DNA from: Flavobacterium sp.
Lineage (GTDB): Bacteria; Bacteroidota; Bacteroidia; Flavobacteriales; Flavobacteriaceae
Length of the DNA stretch: 44,543 bases
Assembly (NCBI RefSeq): GCF_027484945.1
Contig: NZ_JAIXRZ010000060.1
Span: 1 to 44,543 of the forward strand
Direction of reading: 5' to 3'
Every line of letters begins with the position of its first letter. The first letter of the stretch is position 1. The position numbers were made by a program, and so were the translations under genes. Below are positions 35,982 through 43,381 of the stretch, piece after piece. The notes below the pieces were generated by a model. The model saw only the letters and a list, made by a program, of their open reading frames with translations, had not been told where the DNA came from and made no database searches.

Positions 35982-35984
35982 AAC

Positions 35985-36563
35985 TTAGGGATTTATTATC
36001 GTATTGGGAATCGCTCGAGTCGTGTCTTTCATCATTTCAAAATCGGGCTCACCTTCTTCTCGAGGGATCAAACTTCGTTCAACTATTTCTTCCATTTGTA
36101 ATTGCAAATAGTCTATTTCGATCGTAATTTCATCAACCAATTTCACAACTTTACTGGCTGGAATTTGATTGAGATGAATATATAAATCCAAACTTTTTAG
36201 TTTAGTATTGATGACCATTATTCGGGCTCGAACCTGTGGTTTGTTGAAGGCATCTGGAATCCCTAAAAGCAATTCGTTGGATTTTGCCACTAAAACAGTA
36301 GCTTTTTTTTGAAAGGCACTCAGGGTACTTTTTGGTTTTTGATTAATTTCTCGTAAAAAATTTCGCCACTCATTCCATGTGCCAATACGCTCCATAGTTT
36401 GTGGATTGATAGGGGCAATCTCAAATTCCCAACCGCTGTTAATTGTGTTAAAAATGGCCTCTTTCTTTTTAGCTTCTTTTTGTTGTTCAATCAACAAAGC
36501 GGCATTGTCATTCTGACAGCCTAACCAAAGTATCGAACATAAGCATAACCAACGTAATTTCAT
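35985..36563 (-). CDS. Lipoprotein of unknown function upstream of mfd
   Basis: Protein of 192 residues with a short signal and lipobox (MKLRWLCLCSILWLGC, lipidated Cys16), followed by a helical, coiled-coil-prone region (LLIEQQKEAKKKEAIFN; LDLYIHLNQIPASKVVKLVDEITIEI). No known motif. It is in the same reading frame as mfd, separated from it by its TAA stop and one GTT codon, so ribosomes may reinitiate directly on mfd. Located in the periplasm; function unknown. Confidence 0.75.
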   Translation of the reverse strand: MKLRWLCLCSILWLGCQNDNAALLIEQQKEAKKKEAIFNTINSGWEFEIAPINPQTMERIGTWNEWRNFLREINQKPKSTLSAFQKKATVLVAKSNELLLGIPDAFNKPQVRARIMVINTKLKSLDLYIHLNQIPASKVVKLVDEITIEIDYLQLQMEEIVERSLIPREEGEPDFEMMKDTTRAIPNTIINP

Positions 36564-36684
36564 TATATATCTTTATGCTTTGCAAAAATAAGAAACTAGA
36601 TTGGAGAAATTGAGTTAAACATTTGGTAAGTTTTACAACCACTATGAATAGGTATTTGTAGGGTTTTATTTGGCAGCTCATGTT
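36564..36684. other. Featureless AT-rich intergenic stretch
   Basis: Left part of the 406 bp region between the lipoprotein gene start and the NTF2-like gene. It presumably holds the promoter of the minus-strand lipoprotein-mfd operon. No hairpin, repeat or ORF worth reporting. Confidence 0.4.
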
Positions 36685-36773
36685 TTTCGTTTTTATCCAA
36701 TGCCGTCCCGTTATCGCCTTTATCTACCTTCCGATGGTCGGTAGGATATCAGCTCTACCGGGGCTGTATTCAC
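36685..36773 (-). repeat. REP-like hairpin element, copy D
   Basis: On the minus strand: CAGCCCCGGTAGAGCTGATATCC, with an 8 bp stem carrying one mismatch (CCTTCCGA 36727-36734 / TCGGTAGG 36738-36745 on the plus strand), then GATAAAGGCGATAACGGGAC. Layout matches copy A (AGCCC, GATATCC or GCATCC, hairpin, GATA, GCGGA or GCGAT, GGGA). Confidence 0.55.
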
Positions 36774-36896
36774 GTGCCTTTTTTTAATGAGCTAATTTGA
36801 AAACGAATCGTCCTTTTCACGTTTAAACTGCTATCACCTTTTACACTCATTAAACGATTTCTATTTTTCCACTTCCTATACCTATATTCTTTTTTG

Positions 36897-36904
36897 TACC
36901 TTTC
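36897..36904 (+). promoter_or_regulatory. Candidate -7 box of the NTF2-like gene
   Basis: TACCTTTC, close to the TAnnTTTG consensus and similar to the TACCTTTA before 30421. A transcript from here would carry a 5' leader of about 60 nt that contains the heptamer array. Confidence 0.4.
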
Positions 36905-36928
36905 AAACGCCAAACAATTAACGTTCAA

Positions 36929-36969
36929 TCACTAGTCACCAGTCACCAGTCACTAGTCACCAGTCACCC
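36929..36969 (+). repeat. Heptamer tandem array touching a start codon
   Basis: Six units in tandem with exact 7 bp period: TCACTAG, TCACCAG, TCACCAG, TCACTAG, TCACCAG and a final TCACCC whose next base is the A of the ATG at 36970. The array occupies the whole position of the ribosome-binding region. Confidence 0.9.
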
Positions 36970-37455
36970 ATGAAATACCTCTTCCTTTTTATTACCACCA
37001 TCACGTTTGCCCAATCGCCAAAAGAATCCATAAATCAATTACTAGATCATTGGCATAAAGCCGCTGCAACAGCCAATTTTAATGCTTATTTTGAAGTGAT
37101 GGATGATGAATCGGTTTTCATTGGGACAGATGCCACCGAAAATTGGAATAAAAAAGCCTTTCAAGAATTTTCCAAGCCGTATTTTGATCGTGGGAAAGCA
37201 TGGAATTTTACATCTCTAGAACGGCATATTTATTTTACACCAGATGGTAAAACCGCTTGGTTTGATGAGCTTTTGGATACCCAAATGAAAATTTGTAGGG
37301 GTAGTGGAGTTCTTCAATTGACGGCGCAAGGTTGGAAAATCAAACACTATGTGCTATCCATGACAATTCCAAACGAAACCACCGATGCGGTAATTAAAAT
37401 CAAATCACCTATTGAAAACCCGATACTAGACAAACTCTCTTTAAAAAAAGAGTAA
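36970..37455 (+). CDS. Secreted SnoaL/NTF2-like protein (DUF4440 type)
   Basis: Protein of 161 residues with a short signal sequence (MKYLFLFITTITFAQ) and one NTF2-like fold: INQLLDHWHKAAATANFNAYFEVMDDESVFIGTDATENW, then FDRGKAWNFTSLERHIYF and GSGVLQLTAQGWKIKHYVL, read in sections. Such proteins bind small ligands or act as small enzymes; nothing more specific can be said. It ends 9 bp from the convergent L-threonine dehydrogenase gene. The start codon directly follows a heptamer repeat array. Confidence 0.85.
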   Translation: MKYLFLFITTITFAQSPKESINQLLDHWHKAAATANFNAYFEVMDDESVFIGTDATENWNKKAFQEFSKPYFDRGKAWNFTSLERHIYFTPDGKTAWFDELLDTQMKICRGSGVLQLTAQGWKIKHYVLSMTIPNETTDAVIKIKSPIENPILDKLSLKKE

Positions 37456-37464
37456 GTCCACACG

Positions 37465-38406
37465 TTATTTTCGTAAATTTTCTAGCATTATTGTTGTCAT
37501 TGCACTTTGGTCAAATTGGTGCGACCAACCCCAGTCTGAACGTGCACGTGAATCGTCAATAGATGCCGGCCAGGAATCGGCAATTTTTTGACGAAAGTCA
37601 GGTTTATACGTAATCGTAAAATTGGGAATATGTTTTGTTATTTCTGCGGCTATTTCAGCTGGCGTGAAACTAATTCCGGCTAAATTATAGGACGAGCGTA
37701 TTTTTATTTTTTCAGTATCCGCTTGCATAATTTCAATTGTAGCACGAATAGCATCTTCCATATACATCATGGGAAGTTTAGTGTCTTCACTTAAGAAACA
37801 TTCGTATTTTCCATCTTCTAAAGCTTTATGGTAGATATCCACTGCATAATCTGTAGTGCCGCCTCCAGGTTCAGATGTCCAGCTAATTAAGCCGGGGTAA
37901 CGAATACTCCGCACATCTACCCCAAATTGGTGGTGGTAATATTCACACCATCGTTCGCCTGTTTGCTTCGAAATTCCGTATACCGTAGTAGGTTCCATAA
38001 TAGTATACTGCGGGGTGTTTTCACGTGGTGTTGTAGGCCCGAATACAGCAATACTCGAAGGCCAAAAGATTTTCTTGATTTTACCCGCTTTTGCCAAATT
38101 CAATACATGAAATAAGGAATTCATGTTCAAGTCCCAAGCAAAAGCTGGGTTTTTTTCTGCCGTTGCCGAAAGCAAAGCCGCCATTAGATAAACATCGGTT
38201 ATTTGGTATTTTTCAATAAGGTGTTCGATTTGGTTGTAATCGAGTGCATTAACTACTTCAAAAATACCTGTATTTACAATAGCATTATTGAGCTTCCGAA
38301 TATCCGATGCAACTACGTTTTCGACACCATATTGTGCCCGGAGTTGTGTGGTCAATTCGGTGCCTATTTGCCCACAAGCACCGATGATTAATATTTTAGT
38401 TGTCAT
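37465..38406 (-). CDS. NAD-dependent L-threonine 3-dehydrogenase, SDR/epimerase type
   Basis: Extended SDR of 313 residues: Rossmann motif IGACGQIGTEL at 8-18, and the catalytic Y-x-x-x-K in TVYGISKQTGE. RSIRYPGLISW, PGGGTTDYAVDIYHKAL and KLPMMYMEDAIRATIE are the hallmarks of the threonine dehydrogenases related to UDP-galactose 4-epimerase, described from Flavobacterium frigidimaris and archaea. It oxidises L-threonine to 2-amino-3-oxobutyrate, the first step of conversion to glycine and acetyl-CoA; the partner ligase (kbl) is not in this window. Cytoplasmic, apparently monocistronic, preceded by a short-repeat array. Confidence 0.9.
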   Translation of the reverse strand: MTTKILIIGACGQIGTELTTQLRAQYGVENVVASDIRKLNNAIVNTGIFEVVNALDYNQIEHLIEKYQITDVYLMAALLSATAEKNPAFAWDLNMNSLFHVLNLAKAGKIKKIFWPSSIAVFGPTTPRENTPQYTIMEPTTVYGISKQTGERWCEYYHHQFGVDVRSIRYPGLISWTSEPGGGTTDYAVDIYHKALEDGKYECFLSEDTKLPMMYMEDAIRATIEIMQADTEKIKIRSSYNLAGISFTPAEIAAEITKHIPNFTITYKPDFRQKIADSWPASIDDSRARSDWGWSHQFDQSAMTTIMLENLRK

Positions 38407-38443
38407 TTAGTGGTTGGTTTGTAAGACAAAGATAGGAGAATGA

Positions 38444-38518
38444 GTTGAAAGTCGTAGTTTTCAATCGCAGTTTTCAATTGCTGTCTTTCAAGACTTACGA
38501 CTATTGACTTATGACTTT
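38444..38518 (-). repeat. Short-repeat array upstream of L-threonine dehydrogenase
   Basis: On the plus strand GACT recurs at 38492, 38499, 38506 and 38513, an exact 7 bp period (AGTCnnn heptamers on the minus strand). GTTTTCAAT recurs at 38457 and 38470, a 13 bp period. The array fills the gap between the M13 lipoprotein gene stop and a point about 40 bp upstream of the dehydrogenase start. Confidence 0.75.
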
Positions 38519-38520
38519 GT

Positions 38521-40539
38521 TTACCAAATCTTCACACGTTTTTCAGGAGCCAAGTAAAGTGAGTCACCAGGTTTAACATTAAACGCTTCGTAAAATTCAG
38601 GTATATTGCGAACCACTCCGTTGATACGAAACTTGGCTGGCGAATGGGGATCGGCTGCAATTTGTGAGCGGATGGCTTCAGGACGGGATTTATCCAACCA
38701 AACTTGTCCCCATCCTAAGAAAACCCGTTGAATTCCAGTAAAACCGTCCATTTTTGTGGCTTCTTTACCTTCTAAACTCATTTTATAGGCTTTAATTGCA
38801 ATACTCAAACCGCCTAAATCACCAATATTTTCACCCAAAGTATAGGCGCCGTTAACCGTTAAACCAGGTAAAGCTTCAAATGCATTGTATTGTGCGACCA
38901 AAGCTCCTGTTCTTTTCTTAAATGCGGCTAAGTCGGCTTCATTCCACCAATTGCGCAATTTACCATCTCCATCAAAAGTGCTTCCTTCATCATCAAAACC
39001 ATGGCCGATTTCATGCCCAATTACCGCACCAATTCCACCATAGTTTACCGCGTCATCGGCATCCATATCAAAGAATGGGGGTTGTAAAATTGCAGCTGGA
39101 AAAACAATTTCGTTAAGCGATGGGTTATAATATGCATTTACCGTTTGAGGTGTCATGCCCCATTCAGTACGATCGACAGGTTTACCTAATTTAGCCAAAT
39201 TTCGATCGTATTCAAAAGCTGCACAACGTTGTAAATTCCCATACAAATCATCTTTAGAAATCGTCAACGAACTGTAATCACGCCATTTGTCAGGGTATCC
39301 AATTTTAATCATGAACTTGTCCACTTTTTTAAGCGCTTCTTTTTTGGTTGCCTCACTCATCCAATCCAAACTTTTAATACTTTCCGCATACGCTTTCAAA
39401 AGGTTTTTTACCATAACTGTCATACGTTCTTTAGCCTCTGGGGAGAAATGTTTTTCTACATATAATTTTCCAATCATTTCACCCAAGCCACCATTTACGG
39501 TTTGAACAGCGCGTTTCCAATCATCACGTTGTTTTTCGGTACCGTTGAGTACTTTGCCATAGAATTCAAAATTTTGATTATCAAGTGCCTTTGTTAATGA
39601 TGATGACGCCCCATCCAATACGGACCATTTTAAATAGGTTTTCCAAGTTGTTAAGGGAGTGGAAGCAATCAATGCATCCAAGCGTTTCATGTATTCGGGT
39701 TGCGCTACAATGAGTACTTTTTCTTTACCCATCCCTGCTTTAATTAAGTAGTTTTTTAAATTAAAGTTGGGCATAGTATTTTTCAACTCAGCAACCTTAA
39801 TTGGATTGTTTAATTTTTTGGAATCCCGATTTTCTTCTTTCGGAACATGAATCGTAGCTATAGCTGTTTCTAGACCTACAATAGTTCCGGCATCGGCTTT
39901 GGCATTTGGAAATTTAGCCAATTCCAGCATTTTTTCTACGTGTTGACTGTAGGCAGAGCGAATCGCTGCCATTTCGGGTAGGGGAGATAAATAATACTCA
40001 CGATCGGGTAGGCCTAAACCACTTTGCCATGACATAATCACGTTTTTTGTAGGGTCGGTATAATCTGTGTTTACAAAAACGCCAAATGGTGCGCGTAGTC
40101 CTTCGCGGTTTGCATCACCTAAAAATGCTGCCAATTGTTCATAATTGGTAAGCGCATCAATTTTTGCCCACTCGGATTGGATCGGTTGCAATCCTTTTGC
40201 ATCACGCCCTTTTCGGTCCATAAAAGAGGCGTATAAATCGCCAATTTTTTGTTCTTCAGATCCGTTTGAACTGTTACTTTTTGCTGCGGCTTGGATGATT
40301 TCTTTTACATCTTTTTCAGATTTATCCAACAGCATATCAAAAGCCCCATAAGAGGATTTATCGGCCGGAATTTTTGTCTTACGACTCCAATTTCCGTTGA
40401 CATAAGCGTCAAAATTATCGCCGGGTTTGACTAGCGTATCCATATTGGCTTTTGTGATGCCTGAGTGAAGCGTTTCTGTTTTTTGACAAGAAATTACTAA
40501 AGCAGCTAAGGCTAAAAAGGGAACCGTAAGTTTTTTCAT
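38521..40539 (-). CDS. M13-family zinc metallopeptidase, lipoprotein form
   Basis: Peptidase of 672 residues paralogous to the one at 17396. The N-terminus MKKLTVPFLALAALVISC is a lipoprotein signal with lipobox ending at Cys18, so it is membrane-anchored. The zinc motif VIGHEIGHGFDD, the third-ligand motif YTLGENIGDLGG, NAYYNPSLNEIVFPA and the terminal KRVKIW are all intact. It probably cleaves peptides in the periplasm or at the cell surface. It is transcribed alone; the next gene on the strand starts past a repeat array. Confidence 0.95.
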   Translation of the reverse strand: MKKLTVPFLALAALVISCQKTETLHSGITKANMDTLVKPGDNFDAYVNGNWSRKTKIPADKSSYGAFDMLLDKSEKDVKEIIQAAAKSNSSNGSEEQKIGDLYASFMDRKGRDAKGLQPIQSEWAKIDALTNYEQLAAFLGDANREGLRAPFGVFVNTDYTDPTKNVIMSWQSGLGLPDREYYLSPLPEMAAIRSAYSQHVEKMLELAKFPNAKADAGTIVGLETAIATIHVPKEENRDSKKLNNPIKVAELKNTMPNFNLKNYLIKAGMGKEKVLIVAQPEYMKRLDALIASTPLTTWKTYLKWSVLDGASSSLTKALDNQNFEFYGKVLNGTEKQRDDWKRAVQTVNGGLGEMIGKLYVEKHFSPEAKERMTVMVKNLLKAYAESIKSLDWMSEATKKEALKKVDKFMIKIGYPDKWRDYSSLTISKDDLYGNLQRCAAFEYDRNLAKLGKPVDRTEWGMTPQTVNAYYNPSLNEIVFPAAILQPPFFDMDADDAVNYGGIGAVIGHEIGHGFDDEGSTFDGDGKLRNWWNEADLAAFKKRTGALVAQYNAFEALPGLTVNGAYTLGENIGDLGGLSIAIKAYKMSLEGKEATKMDGFTGIQRVFLGWGQVWLDKSRPEAIRSQIAADPHSPAKFRINGVVRNIPEFYEAFNVKPGDSLYLAPEKRVKIW

Positions 40540-40706
40540 AATGCGTATGTTTTAATCGGATTGAAGAGTTAGTAGTCGATGGATGGGAATTGTTACAGGG
40601 TTCTAGGGTTATTTAAAAATCGTTTCATTTGTAAATAGGGTATTATTTAGAAAGCTCTGCGATTAAAGAGAAAATGTAAAAAATACTCTTTTATCGTTCA
40701 CTAGAC
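40540..40706. other. Intergenic region without recognised features
   Basis: 167 bp of AT-rich sequence between two minus-strand genes, presumably holding the promoter of the M13 lipoprotein gene. No hairpin or repeat was seen. Confidence 0.4.
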
Positions 40707-40949
40707 TTATTTATCATTAAGTCCAATTCCAAAACCAAACATCGCAGCAACTAATCCGAGATGAATGATTAATACAGCTTTTTGCCATTTGGGGCGATCA
40801 TTCCATTTTTGCTCCGGGTCAAAGGGGTCAAAAGCTAATGCAATCCCTAACGATGCAGCACCTTGCATATAATCTTTAGAAAAAAATGCTTGAAATAATC
40901 CTAAGAGTAGAAATCCGATGTAAAGAAATTTGTTAAAAGGAGTTTTCAT
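40707..40949 (-). CDS. Small membrane protein of unknown function (80 residues)
   Basis: Two predicted membrane helices (about 7-24, FLYIGFLLLGLFQAFF, and about 58-76, AVLIIHLGLVAAMFGFGIGL) joined by a loop containing DPFDPEQKWNDRPKWQK. The pattern of a helical hairpin with an acidic/aromatic loop recurs in hypothetical proteins of flavobacteria. Function unknown. It is the last ordinary gene before the accessory region. Confidence 0.7.
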   Translation of the reverse strand: MKTPFNKFLYIGFLLLGLFQAFFSKDYMQGAASLGIALAFDPFDPEQKWNDRPKWQKAVLIIHLGLVAAMFGFGIGLNDK

Positions 40950-41153
40950 GATAAAATTATTTAAATATATCCATTAGTTGTTGAATTATATTTTTTGTTA
41001 CCGGTTGTAATGGATTTTTGTGTTTAAAACCATCCTTTCAATAAAAAACGAGTCATTCCATTTAACATCAAAAAATGAAATTAAAGGTACAATTTTGATG
41101 CGATGCCTGCGTATTCAATTGTTTGAAAATAATCGGCTTGAAATATAAATTAT
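40950..41153. repeat. AT-rich region with an orphan cassette-leader remnant at 41086-41130
   Basis: GGTACAATTTTGATGCGATG at 41086-41105, followed by TATTCAATTGT near 41112, matches the leader that precedes the genes at 41570 and 43508 (about 34 of 45 positions match the copy at 43401-43445). No tRNA fragment precedes this copy and no export gene follows it, so it reads as the remains of a cassette that lost its gene. The rest of the stretch shows nothing. Confidence 0.5.
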
Positions 41154-41255
41154 TTACCGAATAGATTTAATTAAATCTCTAAATAAGAAAAAGAGAAAAA
41201 CTATAATTCCAACTGTAACTTCACGTTTATATTTTTTAAGAAAATTTGCGAGCAT
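41154..41255 (-). CDS. Possible 33-residue single-helix membrane peptide
   Basis: A short ORF starting ATG at 41255 encodes a basic N-terminus (MLANFLKKYKREV), a hydrophobic helix (TVGIIVFLFFLF) and a basic end (RDLIKSIR). The positive-hydrophobic-positive layout is typical of real small membrane peptides, but the region is AT-rich and could produce this by chance. No homologue is recognised. Confidence 0.35.
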   Translation of the reverse strand: MLANFLKKYKREVTVGIIVFLFFLFRDLIKSIR

Positions 41256-41320
41256 AATTATAAGATTTTTTTAATTCCTTATGTAAAAATAAAAAAATAG
41301 AGAATTATCTTATGAATAAA

Positions 41321-41348
41321 AAAGTCCTCACATTGCTGTGAAGGCTTT
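41321..41348. terminator. Hairpin terminator T1 beside tRNA-Asn fragment 1
   Basis: AAAG and CCTCAC pair with GTG-A-AGG and CTTT (one bulge on each side) around loop ATTGCT, flanked by A and T runs. It lies 10 bp left of a tRNA-Asn 3' fragment, the same relation as T2-T4. Confidence 0.6.
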
Positions 41349-41357
41349 TCTTTAGTA

Positions 41358-41372
41358 GCCCCCTCTTGGGCT
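41358..41372 (-). repeat. tRNA-Asn 3'-end fragment 1
   Basis: GCCCCCTCTTGGGCT on the plus strand matches GCTCCCCCTCTTGGGCT of the real tRNA-Asn (44501-44517) except for a missing CT. It covers the acceptor 3' strand and half of the T arm. Beyond it comes an unrelated stretch with two inverted repeats (TCCCG/CGGGA, and CTCGC/GCGAG at 41407-41419). Confidence 0.6.
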
Positions 41373-41430
41373 TCCCGATTTCACTTCGTTACACCGGGAT
41401 AAACTTCTCGCCCTGCGAGGGAAATAAAAA

Positions 41431-41456
41431 AAACCCGACACATTCGTATCGGGTTT
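41431..41456. terminator. Hairpin terminator T2 beside tRNA-Asn fragment 2
   Basis: Perfect 8 bp stem AAACCCGA / TCGGGTTT with a 10 nt loop and an A run on the left, which gives a T run on the minus strand. Confidence 0.8.
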
Positions 41457-41457
41457 C

Positions 41458-41472
41458 TGCTCCCCCTCTTGG
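41458..41472 (-). repeat. tRNA-Asn 3'-end fragment 2
   Basis: TGCTCCCCCTCTTGG is identical to 44500-44514 at the 3' end of the tRNA-Asn gene. The identity stops inside the T arm. It is followed by a leader sequence shared with fragment 3; over the 41 bp from 41459 and 43382, 36 positions match. Confidence 0.75.
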
Positions 41473-41569
41473 TGAAAGTTACAATTTTGATGCGATGATA
41501 GTTTATTTAACAATCAGAAATACAATATTTTAGATTAAATTTTTTTAATATCTTTGAAAAAAACACATA
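41473..41569 (+). promoter_or_regulatory. Cassette leader and promoter of the thioredoxin-like/DUF1573 gene
   Basis: The leader begins TGAAAGTTACAATTTTGATG and ends with a perfect -7 box TATCTTTG at 41549-41556, 13 bp before the start codon. A CAATATTTTAG segment corresponds to CAATAGTTTAG in the leader at 43396-43507. Confidence 0.6.
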
Positions 41570-43231
41570 ATGAAGAAAATTTTTATAACATTATTAGTAG
41601 TAATTTCATTAATGAAAATTCAAGCTCAAGAAAAATTAACTTGGCACACTAATATCGATGAAGCTATTGCTCTTTCTAAAGCTGAAAACAAACCATTGTT
41701 CTTGTTTTTTACAGGAAGTGATTGGAATGGGTGGAGTACTCGTTTACAAAATGAAGTTTTTAATACCCCTGAATTTATAGCTTGGGCTAGAGGAAAAGTG
41801 ATTTTAGTAGAATTAGATTTTCCGAGAAGAACCGCACAAAGTGATGATTTGAAGATTCAAAATAATAAATTACAACAGTTTTTCCAAGTTATAGGTTATC
41901 CAACAGTTTGGTTTGCAAAACCAGGAGTAATTATTGATGGTAAAACTAATTTTGAACGACTAGGGGAAACAAAATATGTTGCTGGCGGACCATTAGTTTG
42001 GCTAGAGAAAGCAAACCAAATTGTAGCTAAATATCAAGTTGATGGTGTTGGACTGTCTTTTGAAAGCGAAGTTATAGATTATGGAACTATTTCTCATAAT
42101 GCAGATGGAAATAGAGAATTCGTTTTTGTAAATAATGGTAATAAACCATTATTAATTGAAAAAACACAAGGTTCTTGTAGTTGCATCATAACAAAAAACC
42201 CTGAAGGTGAAATTGCTCCCGGAGCTAAAGGCAAAATAAAAATACATTATGCAACTGATAGAGTTGGAAACTTTACAAAAACAATTACTGTATGGTCTAA
42301 TGCTACAAATCAAACGACTAAAGTTTTGACAATTAAAGGGAATGTTTTACCTGCCGAATCCGAAAAAAGTGAAGTTGCTTCAAAAAATATTACACAAAAA
42401 CAAATTATAAAAACTGAAACTTCAAAAGAAAAACAAAATAGTCCCATTAGTAGTTCTCAAAGTGATTTTGGAATCAATGAAATAACTTTTTCTTACACTG
42501 GAAATCCCGCAAATAAGAAATTTTCAGATGGATATATTGAAAAACAAAAAATTCTAAGCACAATCGGTTATGCTTGTAATAAATTTATTATTGATGTTGA
42601 TACTACTAATCAAATGTCATATAAAAAAGAACTTAAAAGATTAAGTGTTCTTGTAGATAAAAAATTAATGATACCTAAATTAAATATTATAAAAATATTT
42701 TTTTCAAATGTAAAAGAAGCATCCATTGAATATAAAACTTCTGCGGATATTTATAAAACTCTTGCAGAACTATATTATCTTAAGCCTTCCAAAAACTCTT
42801 GGGGAAATCCATTTACCACCCTTCCAATTAAAATTCAAAAGTATGAAACCGACGAGGAAATAGAAACCGGCAAGAGAGAAAGTGCAAGGATTCAGCAAGA
42901 ATATGAATCAAAAACCAAACCTGAAGGCAGTATAAGAAAATATTGTGTTTACACTTATAAAGGTAAGTATGAAATTTCATTATTGGATAATAAAACTTTT
43001 ATTGGATATTATAAATTATATGACAATCAAAATAACTTAATTAAAACCGTTCAAGGAAGATGGACATTAAGAGATGAAGGAGTTTACGGGTCGGCTTATA
43101 GATTGACTTTTGATTTTACTGGTGCCAATTCAAATCTTCCTTCAATGAAATTTACATGTCAATATGATGGCTCAGGACAATTACAAGCATTAATTGATAA
43201 TCAAGATAGAACTTGGGACTTATGTAGATAA
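41570..43231 (+). CDS. Exported thioredoxin-fold/DUF1573 fusion protein lacking the CxxC active site
   Basis: Protein of 553 residues with a signal peptide (MKKIFITLLVVISLMKIQAQ). Residues about 22-155 are a thioredoxin fold of the DUF255/thioredoxin_7 kind, but the position normally occupied by WCGWC reads W52-N53-G54-W55-S56, so both redox cysteines are gone; the cis-proline P111 (VIGYPTVWF) is kept. Residues about 162-256 are a DUF1573 domain with its GSCSC motif (203-205). A Lys/Ser-rich linker and a C-terminal region of about 250 residues without recognised family follow. The gene is AT-rich compared with its neighbours and lies between two tRNA-Asn fragments. A binding or structural rather than redox role is likely. 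Confidence 0.85.
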   Translation: MKKIFITLLVVISLMKIQAQEKLTWHTNIDEAIALSKAENKPLFLFFTGSDWNGWSTRLQNEVFNTPEFIAWARGKVILVELDFPRRTAQSDDLKIQNNKLQQFFQVIGYPTVWFAKPGVIIDGKTNFERLGETKYVAGGPLVWLEKANQIVAKYQVDGVGLSFESEVIDYGTISHNADGNREFVFVNNGNKPLLIEKTQGSCSCIITKNPEGEIAPGAKGKIKIHYATDRVGNFTKTITVWSNATNQTTKVLTIKGNVLPAESEKSEVASKNITQKQIIKTETSKEKQNSPISSSQSDFGINEITFSYTGNPANKKFSDGYIEKQKILSTIGYACNKFIIDVDTTNQMSYKKELKRLSVLVDKKLMIPKLNIIKIFFSNVKEASIEYKTSADIYKTLAELYYLKPSKNSWGNPFTTLPIKIQKYETDEEIETGKRESARIQQEYESKTKPEGSIRKYCVYTYKGKYEISLLDNKTFIGYYKLYDNQNNLIKTVQGRWTLRDEGVYGSAYRLTFDFTGANSNLPSMKFTCQYDGSGQLQALIDNQDRTWDLCR

Positions 43232-43348
43232 CTTATTTAATTATATAAAATCACATCTTGAAGAAAAAAAGTTGCAACACCTAAATTCACAACTCCAATA
43301 GAACTTCTCCTCAATGCCAGTAAGGTTTTGCAAAATGGTAAAAATAAA
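43232..43348. other. Intergenic stretch without recognised features
   Basis: AT-rich sequence between the fusion gene and terminator T3. No ORF, repeat or hairpin seen. Confidence 0.4.
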
Positions 43349-43372
43349 AAAGAGGTCAATAATGACCTCTTT
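43349..43372. terminator. Hairpin terminator T3 beside tRNA-Asn fragment 3
   Basis: Perfect 10 bp stem AAAGAGGTCA / TGACCTCTTT with loop ATAA. It serves the fusion gene on the plus strand and would serve the tRNA fragment on the minus strand. Confidence 0.85.
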
Positions 43373-43381
43373 CTTCAATTA

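Noticed and set aside
36929..36969. CRISPR-like array
   Set aside because: Units are contiguous 7-mers with no spacers, and no cas gene is present.
41407..41419. The small CTCGC/GCGAG hairpin as a further terminator
   Set aside because: The stem is only 5 bp and no T run follows in either direction.
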